Source: an uncultured Gammaproteobacteria bacterium
GTDB lineage: Bacteria; Pseudomonadota; Gammaproteobacteria; Steroidobacterales; GCA-2729495
Direction of reading: 5' to 3'
Assembly: GCA_937958785.1 (NCBI GenBank)
Contig: CALGMY010000161.1
Coordinates: 1 to 26,297 of the forward strand
Length of the DNA stretch: 26,297 bases
Numbering within the stretch: position 1 is the stretch's first letter; the number at the start of each line of letters is the position of its first letter. Of this stretch, positions 22,263 through 26,297 are shown one piece after another. The notes beneath the pieces are model-generated. The model ran no database searches. It was not told the origin of the DNA and was given only the letters and a program-made list of their open reading frames with translations. A program made the translations under genes and the position numbers.

Positions 22263-23326
22263 TGAAGACCGTCATCGCCGACAAGATCGCCTCGATCGCC
22301 CAGCACCTGAACCTGAAGCGGGAGCTGCGGGTCAGCGCGGACATCCCCTGCGAGGAAGGCGTGGTCATCGCCGCGGAGGTGCTGAACAACAAGAGCACCT
22401 ACAACCAGCTGGAGCTCACCAGCGGGCGCATGGCCGTGGTCAAGAAGGGCGACATCGTCGTCGGCGCGCTGGGCCACCGGAAGGCGCTGTTCGGCTACTC
22501 CGGCCACATCCCTTCGACGCTGGCGGTGGGCGACACCCTGCAACTGCTCAACATGGGCGGTGTCATCGGCGTGTGCGACTCCATCAACGCGAGCTTCGGC
22601 CAGCCCTTCGATGCCCGGGTCCTGGGCGCGGTGCTGGACTTCCCCTACCTCGGCGAGCGCATCGGCGTGCCGGCCCGCATCGGCATGCAGAAGCTCGCGG
22701 CCGAGCCGCCGGTAGAGACCCAGGGCGTGCCGGTCGTGGCCATCGCGGGCACCTGCATGAACTCGGGCAAGACCGCGGCCGCCTGCGCGATCGTGAGCCG
22801 GCTCCGGCACCACGGGCACACGGTGGACGCCTTCAAGGCGACCGGCGTGTCCCTGCGGCGGGATATCCTGGCAATGGAAGATGCCGGGGCCCGCAACACG
22901 CTGATCTTCACGGACTTCGGCGTGGCCTGCACCACGGGCAGCAACGGCCCGGCCGCGACCCGCACCATGCTCACCCGGCTCGCCACCGGCAAGCCGGACG
23001 TCATCGTGTTCGAGCTGGGCGACGGCATCCTGGGCGCCTATGGCGTCGAGGCCATCCTGCGCGACCCGGTCATCCGGCAGGCCCTCACCTGCGTGGTCCT
23101 CTGCGCCAACGACCCGGTGGCGGCCTGGGGCGGCGTCAAGCTGCTGCGGGACGACTTCGGCATCGAGCCGGCCGTCGTCACCGGCCCGGCCACGGACAAC
23201 GACGTGGGCAAGGACATCATCACCGACAGGATGGGCGTGAAAGCCATCAACGCGGTGACCGAGTCCATGCAGCTCGGCGACGCCGTGACGGCGCACGTGG
23301 GCCTCAAGGTCACGGAGCCCGCATGA
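22262..23326 (+). CDS. P-loop protein of unknown function inside the arginine operon
   Basis: I do not recognise a characterised homologue. The 354-residue protein has an N-terminal beta-rich region (about 18-110), with SGRMAVVKKGDIVVGALGHR and SGHIPSTLAVGD, which looks like a small barrel-type domain. The C-terminal domain (about 155-350) is a P-loop NTPase with Walker A AGTCMNSGKT (162-171), the BioD/MobB-like form with five residues between G and GKT. FKATGVSLRRD, IFTDFG and the acidic IVFELGDG (248-255) follow. It faintly resembles DUF1611-type proteins, one group of which has been reported as D-glutamate N-acetyltransferases. It overlaps argG (TGATG) and argC (ATGA), so it is made together with the pathway enzymes. 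A role as an acyl-transfer or ligase step, or as a regulator, is only inference. Confidence 0.8.
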   Translation: MKTVIADKIASIAQHLNLKRELRVSADIPCEEGVVIAAEVLNNKSTYNQLELTSGRMAVVKKGDIVVGALGHRKALFGYSGHIPSTLAVGDTLQLLNMGGVIGVCDSINASFGQPFDARVLGAVLDFPYLGERIGVPARIGMQKLAAEPPVETQGVPVVAIAGTCMNSGKTAAACAIVSRLRHHGHTVDAFKATGVSLRRDILAMEDAGARNTLIFTDFGVACTTGSNGPAATRTMLTRLATGKPDVIVFELGDGILGAYGVEAILRDPVIRQALTCVVLCANDPVAAWGGVKLLRDDFGIEPAVVTGPATDNDVGKDIITDRMGVKAINAVTESMQLGDAVTAHVGLKVTEPA

Positions 23327-24381
23327 GCGGCCGGATTCCCACGCTGATCATCGGCGGCACCGGCTACGTGGCGGGGGAGTTCCTGCGCCTCGTGGGGCAG
23401 CACCCGGACCTCGAGCTGGCCGGCGTCTCGTCGGAGAGCCAGGCAGGTACCCCGGTGCGGGCGGCCTTCCCGCACCTCGCCCCCGTGACCGGCGACCTCC
23501 CGTTCATCAGCCAGGAGGAGCTCGCTGCCCGCATCCGCGGCCCCCGGGTGGCGCTGTTCTCCGCCGCGCCCCACGTGGTGAGCGCCGGCGTGATCGGCAC
23601 CATGGTGAAGGCCGCCGCGGCCGCGGGTACCCGGCTCACCGTGGTGGACGCGTCCTCCGACTTCCGCTTCCGTCAGGCCGCGGACTTCGAGGCCGTATAC
23701 AAGCATTCCCATGGGGCCCCGGAGCTGCTCGGCCAGTTCACCTGCGCGCTGCCGGAGCACGTGGCGGGCATCCCGGGGCCCCACGTGGGCCACCCGGGCT
23801 GCTTCGCCTCGTCCATGCTGGCCGGACTCGTGCCCCTCCTGAAGCTCGGCCTGCTGGACGGGCCCGTGTACGCCAGTGGCATCACCGGCAGCACCGGCGC
23901 GGGGCGCACGCCCATCGCGACCACCCATCACCCGGAGCGCCACTCCAACCTTTTCGCCTACAACCCGCTCGGCCACCGGCACGCGCCGGAGGTGGTGCAG
24001 ATCTGCCGGGAGCTGACCGGCACGGGGCCGGAGCTCAACTTCGTCCCCCACTCCGGGCCTTTTGCCCGGGGCATCCACATGACGCTCCAGGGCCGGCTGG
24101 CCCGGCGCGCCACCGCCGACCAGCTGCGCGAGGCCCTCGCCGGCTTCTACGCGGGCCAGCCCTTCGTGCGGGTGGTGGATGGCGCGCCGCGGGTGAAGGA
24201 CGTGGCCGGCAGCAACTACTGCCACATCGGCGTCGCGGCGAGCGGCGGCAGCTTCGTGGTGCTGGTCGCCCTCGACAACCTCATCAAGGGCGCCGCGGGC
24301 GGCGCCGTCCAGTGGATGAACCGGCTGCTGGGGCTGCCCGAGACGGCGGGCCTCGCCGCGCCCGCCCCGGGCTGGATCTGA
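23323..24381 (+). CDS. argC: N-acyl-gamma-glutamyl-phosphate reductase
   Basis: Reduces N-acetyl- (or N-succinyl-) glutamyl phosphate to the semialdehyde with NADPH, third step of arginine synthesis. It is 352 aa. The nucleotide motif IIGGTGYVAGE is at 9-19, the catalytic cysteine is C160 in VGHPGCFASS, and the conserved PHSGPFARGIH (242-252) holds the active-site histidine and arginine region. ITGSTGAGRTP and the late SNYCHIGV are also family features. The ATG at 23323 overlaps the stop of the P-loop gene by four bases. argD starts two bases after its stop. Confidence 0.95.
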   Translation: MSGRIPTLIIGGTGYVAGEFLRLVGQHPDLELAGVSSESQAGTPVRAAFPHLAPVTGDLPFISQEELAARIRGPRVALFSAAPHVVSAGVIGTMVKAAAAAGTRLTVVDASSDFRFRQAADFEAVYKHSHGAPELLGQFTCALPEHVAGIPGPHVGHPGCFASSMLAGLVPLLKLGLLDGPVYASGITGSTGAGRTPIATTHHPERHSNLFAYNPLGHRHAPEVVQICRELTGTGPELNFVPHSGPFARGIHMTLQGRLARRATADQLREALAGFYAGQPFVRVVDGAPRVKDVAGSNYCHIGVAASGGSFVVLVALDNLIKGAAGGAVQWMNRLLGLPETAGLAAPAPGWI

Positions 24382-24383
24382 CG

Positions 24384-25541
24384 ATGGCGACGCACTCCCA
24401 GGCCGCCGAGGCCCGGCACCTCCTGCAGGTCTACGGCCAGCTGCCCCTCGAGACCACCGCCGCGGAAGGCGTCTACCTGCACGCCGGCGGTCGGCGGATC
24501 GTCGACTTCTACGGCGGCCACGCGGTGGCGGCGCTCGGCTACGCGCACCCGGACCTGCTGGCCACCCTCACGGCCCAGGCCCGCACCATGTACTTCCAGA
24601 GCAACGCAGTGGCGCTGGAGGTGCGGGCCCGGGCGGGCGACGCCCTGGCGGCCTTCGCCCCCGAGGGCCTCGACCGGGTCTTCTTCGTGAACAGCGGCGC
24701 CGAGGCCAACGAGAACGCCCTGCGCATCGCCTGCCGGGCCACCGGTCGCAGCCGCATCCTCGCCCTGGAGCACGGGTTCCACGGCCGCACGGCCGCGGCC
24801 GCGGCCGTCACCTGGGGGGCGGACAAGGGCTGGTACGGCTTCCCCCGCACGCCCTTCGACGTGGACTTCATCCCGCGGGACGACGCCGCCCGGGCCGAGG
24901 CCATGATCAACGGCGAGACGGCGGCGGTGATCATCGAGCTGGTCCAGGGCCTCGCCGGCGCCTACGACCTGGACCCGGGCTTCGTGCGGACCGTCGCCGA
25001 CGCCTGCCGCCGCCACGGCGCCCTCCTGATCGTGGACGAGGTCCAGAGTGGCGTCGGCCGCACGGGCGCGCCCTTCGCGGCGGACCTCTACGGCTTGCGG
25101 CCGGACCTGCTGACCACCGCCAAGGCCCTGGGCGGCGGCTTCCCCTGCAGTGCGCTGCTGCTCACGGAGGCGCTCGCCCGGACCCTGAAGTCCGGCGACC
25201 TCGGCACCACCTTCGGCGGCGGACCGATGGCCTGCGCGCTGGTCGCGACCGTCATCGAGGTGATCCGGCGGGACCGGCTCCTGGACAACGTCCGGGCCCT
25301 GTCCGACGAGATCCGGCGCACCTGCGTCACCGGCCCGGTGGAGGCGATCCAGGGCCGGGGCTTCCTGCTGGGGCTCCGCTGCCGCCGCCCGGCCAGGGAC
25401 ATCCAGGCGGAACTGCTCGACCGGGACCTGCTGGTGGGCACCAGCGCCGATCCCCGGGTGGTGCGACTGCTGCCACCACTGACCCTGGAAGCCCGGCACG
25501 TCGCTACACTCGCCGGCGCCCTCTCTGAACTCGACCGATAA
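24384..25541 (+). CDS. argD: N-acylornithine aminotransferase (class III, PLP)
   Basis: Transaminates N-acylglutamate semialdehyde to N-acylornithine with glutamate as donor. The 385-residue protein has the PLP phosphate-binding NSGAEANE (103-110), the aspartate of IVDEVQSGVGRTG (D218) and the Schiff-base lysine K247 in TTAKALGGG. The usual EPxQGEGG segment reads ELVQGLAG (185-192), an unusual form that I associate with Bacteroidota arginine-cluster enzymes. A role with succinylated rather than acetylated substrate is possible; 4-aminobutyrate-type aminotransferase activity is made unlikely by the operon. The ATG at 24384 is fixed by the tight spacing after argC. Confidence 0.93.
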   Translation: MATHSQAAEARHLLQVYGQLPLETTAAEGVYLHAGGRRIVDFYGGHAVAALGYAHPDLLATLTAQARTMYFQSNAVALEVRARAGDALAAFAPEGLDRVFFVNSGAEANENALRIACRATGRSRILALEHGFHGRTAAAAAVTWGADKGWYGFPRTPFDVDFIPRDDAARAEAMINGETAAVIIELVQGLAGAYDLDPGFVRTVADACRRHGALLIVDEVQSGVGRTGAPFAADLYGLRPDLLTTAKALGGGFPCSALLLTEALARTLKSGDLGTTFGGGPMACALVATVIEVIRRDRLLDNVRALSDEIRRTCVTGPVEAIQGRGFLLGLRCRRPARDIQAELLDRDLLVGTSADPRVVRLLPPLTLEARHVATLAGALSELDR

Positions 25542-25550
25542 GGAACCTGC

Positions 25551-26297
25551 ATGGGACTCAAGCTCTTCAACGACCTCGCGGACTTCAGCATCCCGGAGGT
25601 GGAATCACTGCTGAAGCTGGCCAGCCGGCTGCAGTCGACCCCCGAGCCCCGGGCGCTCGAGGGCAAGGTGCTCGCCATGCTCTTCCTCAGCCCTTCCCTG
25701 CGCACGCTGTCGTCCTTCCAGGCGGCGATGGTGCGGCTCGGCGGCGGCTCCTTCGTGATCTCGCCGGACATGTCCATCCACGGCATCGAGACCCGGTCCG
25801 GCATCGTCATGGACGGCATGGCCGCGGAGCACCTGCGGGAAGCGGTTCCCGTCATCAGTTCCTACGGTGACGCGCTCGGCATCCGGGCCTTCGCGAACCG
25901 GGTGGACCTCGCCACCGACCTCGCGGACACCGAGTTCCGGGCCATGCGGGAGCTCGTGAAGGTGCCGCTCATCAACATGGAGTCGGCGATCCAGCACCCC
26001 TGCCAGAGCCTCGCGGACTGGAAGACCCTCGACGAGCTCGCCGTGCCGAAGAAAGGCGGCAAGTTCGTGCTGTCCTGGTCCTGGCACCCGAAGGCGCTCC
26101 CGCTGGCCGTGCCCTCCGCGACCCTGCACATGGCCGCCCTGCGCGGCATGGACGTCACGGTGGTCCGGCCCGACGGGTTCGAGCTGCCGCCCATGATCAT
26201 GGACAAGGCGCGGCACGCGGCCACGCTCTCCGGCGGTTCGGTCCGGGAGACCAACAACCGGGCGGAGGCCTACGAGGGCGCCCACGTGATCTACGCG
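25551..26297 (+). CDS. argF': N-acylornithine carbamoyltransferase (acetyl- or succinyl-ornithine), 3' end missing
   Basis: Transfers carbamoyl phosphate to N-acylornithine to give N-acylcitrulline. This route replaces the ornithine carbamoyltransferase step in Xanthomonas (acetyl) and Bacteroides (succinyl). The visible 249 residues start at the ATG at 25551 after AAGGAA. The carbamoyl-phosphate loop reads SPSLRTLSS (47-55), where most relatives have SxRTR. VMDGMAAEHLREA (86-98), FANRVDLATDL, INMESAIQHPCQS and LSWSWHPKALPLAVP mark it as the acylornithine branch, not ordinary OTC. Residue 92 is Ala, where by my alignment Xanthomonas has Glu and Bacteroides Pro. The gene runs off the window, so the C-terminal substrate loop cannot be seen. 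Confidence 0.92.
   Translation, partial: MGLKLFNDLADFSIPEVESLLKLASRLQSTPEPRALEGKVLAMLFLSPSLRTLSSFQAAMVRLGGGSFVISPDMSIHGIETRSGIVMDGMAAEHLREAVPVISSYGDALGIRAFANRVDLATDLADTEFRAMRELVKVPLINMESAIQHPCQSLADWKTLDELAVPKKGGKFVLSWSWHPKALPLAVPSATLHMAALRGMDVTVVRPDGFELPPMIMDKARHAATLSGGSVRETNNRAEAYEGAHVIYA

Noticed and set aside
1..26297. tRNA or rRNA genes, CRISPR arrays, insertion sequences, integrase or attachment sites
   Set aside because: None was seen by eye. The only repeats are the REP-like elements and short operator repeats; a covariance-model scan would be needed to exclude small RNAs.

Overview
The window is very G+C rich, densely coding DNA with short or overlapping gene junctions. The gene set points to a gammaproteobacterium, most likely in or near the Xanthomonadales/Lysobacterales: an FadE-type acyl-CoA dehydrogenase, type II secretion accessory genes gspA-gspB, a YadG/YadH exporter, GTAG-headed REP-like hairpins, and an arginine operon that uses an acylornithine (not ornithine) carbamoyltransferase. 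This placement is inference from gene content; there is no rRNA or other phylogenetic marker. I see no tRNA, rRNA, CRISPR array, insertion sequence or integrase.

Layout. 1-1425 is the 3' part of a PAS-GGDEF-EAL cyclic-di-GMP protein, followed by a small secreted protein, mdh (malate dehydrogenase) and fadE. 5559-10155 holds isoprenoid genes of the mevalonate route: HMG-CoA synthase (+), then phosphomevalonate kinase and diphosphomevalonate decarboxylase as an overlapping pair (-), and a divergent farnesyl diphosphate synthase (+). HMG-CoA reductase, mevalonate kinase and IPP isomerase are not here and must lie elsewhere. 10177-14387 is gspA-gspB and, overlapping gspB, a single-chain fusion of a FakA-like fatty acid kinase with a FakB-like DegV domain. 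14377-16094 (-) is the yadGH ABC exporter.

The most unusual part is 16147-17379. A FlhC-like zinc protein (+) faces a protein (-) that reads as two FlhD-like units in tandem, with an A+T-rich intergenic region carrying three GGACC/GGTCC boxes. The FlhD-like gene runs on toward yadGH. The FlhC-like gene runs on into nudC and an NRDE/TANGO2-family gene. Next come a Sel1-repeat protein and a nucleotidyltransferase + ribbon-helix-helix pair with a palindromic operator, which looks like a toxin-antitoxin module.

From 20434 to the end is an arginine biosynthesis locus: argR, a long REP-pair hairpin, then argG, an unassigned P-loop protein, argC, argD and a truncated argF'-type carbamoyltransferase, tightly packed as one operon. 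ArgR would sense arginine and repress the genes. The carbamoyltransferase has alanine at the position thought to choose acetyl- versus succinyl-ornithine, and ArgD has an unusual motif, so the pathway may run on N-succinyl intermediates. argA, argB, argE and argH are not seen.
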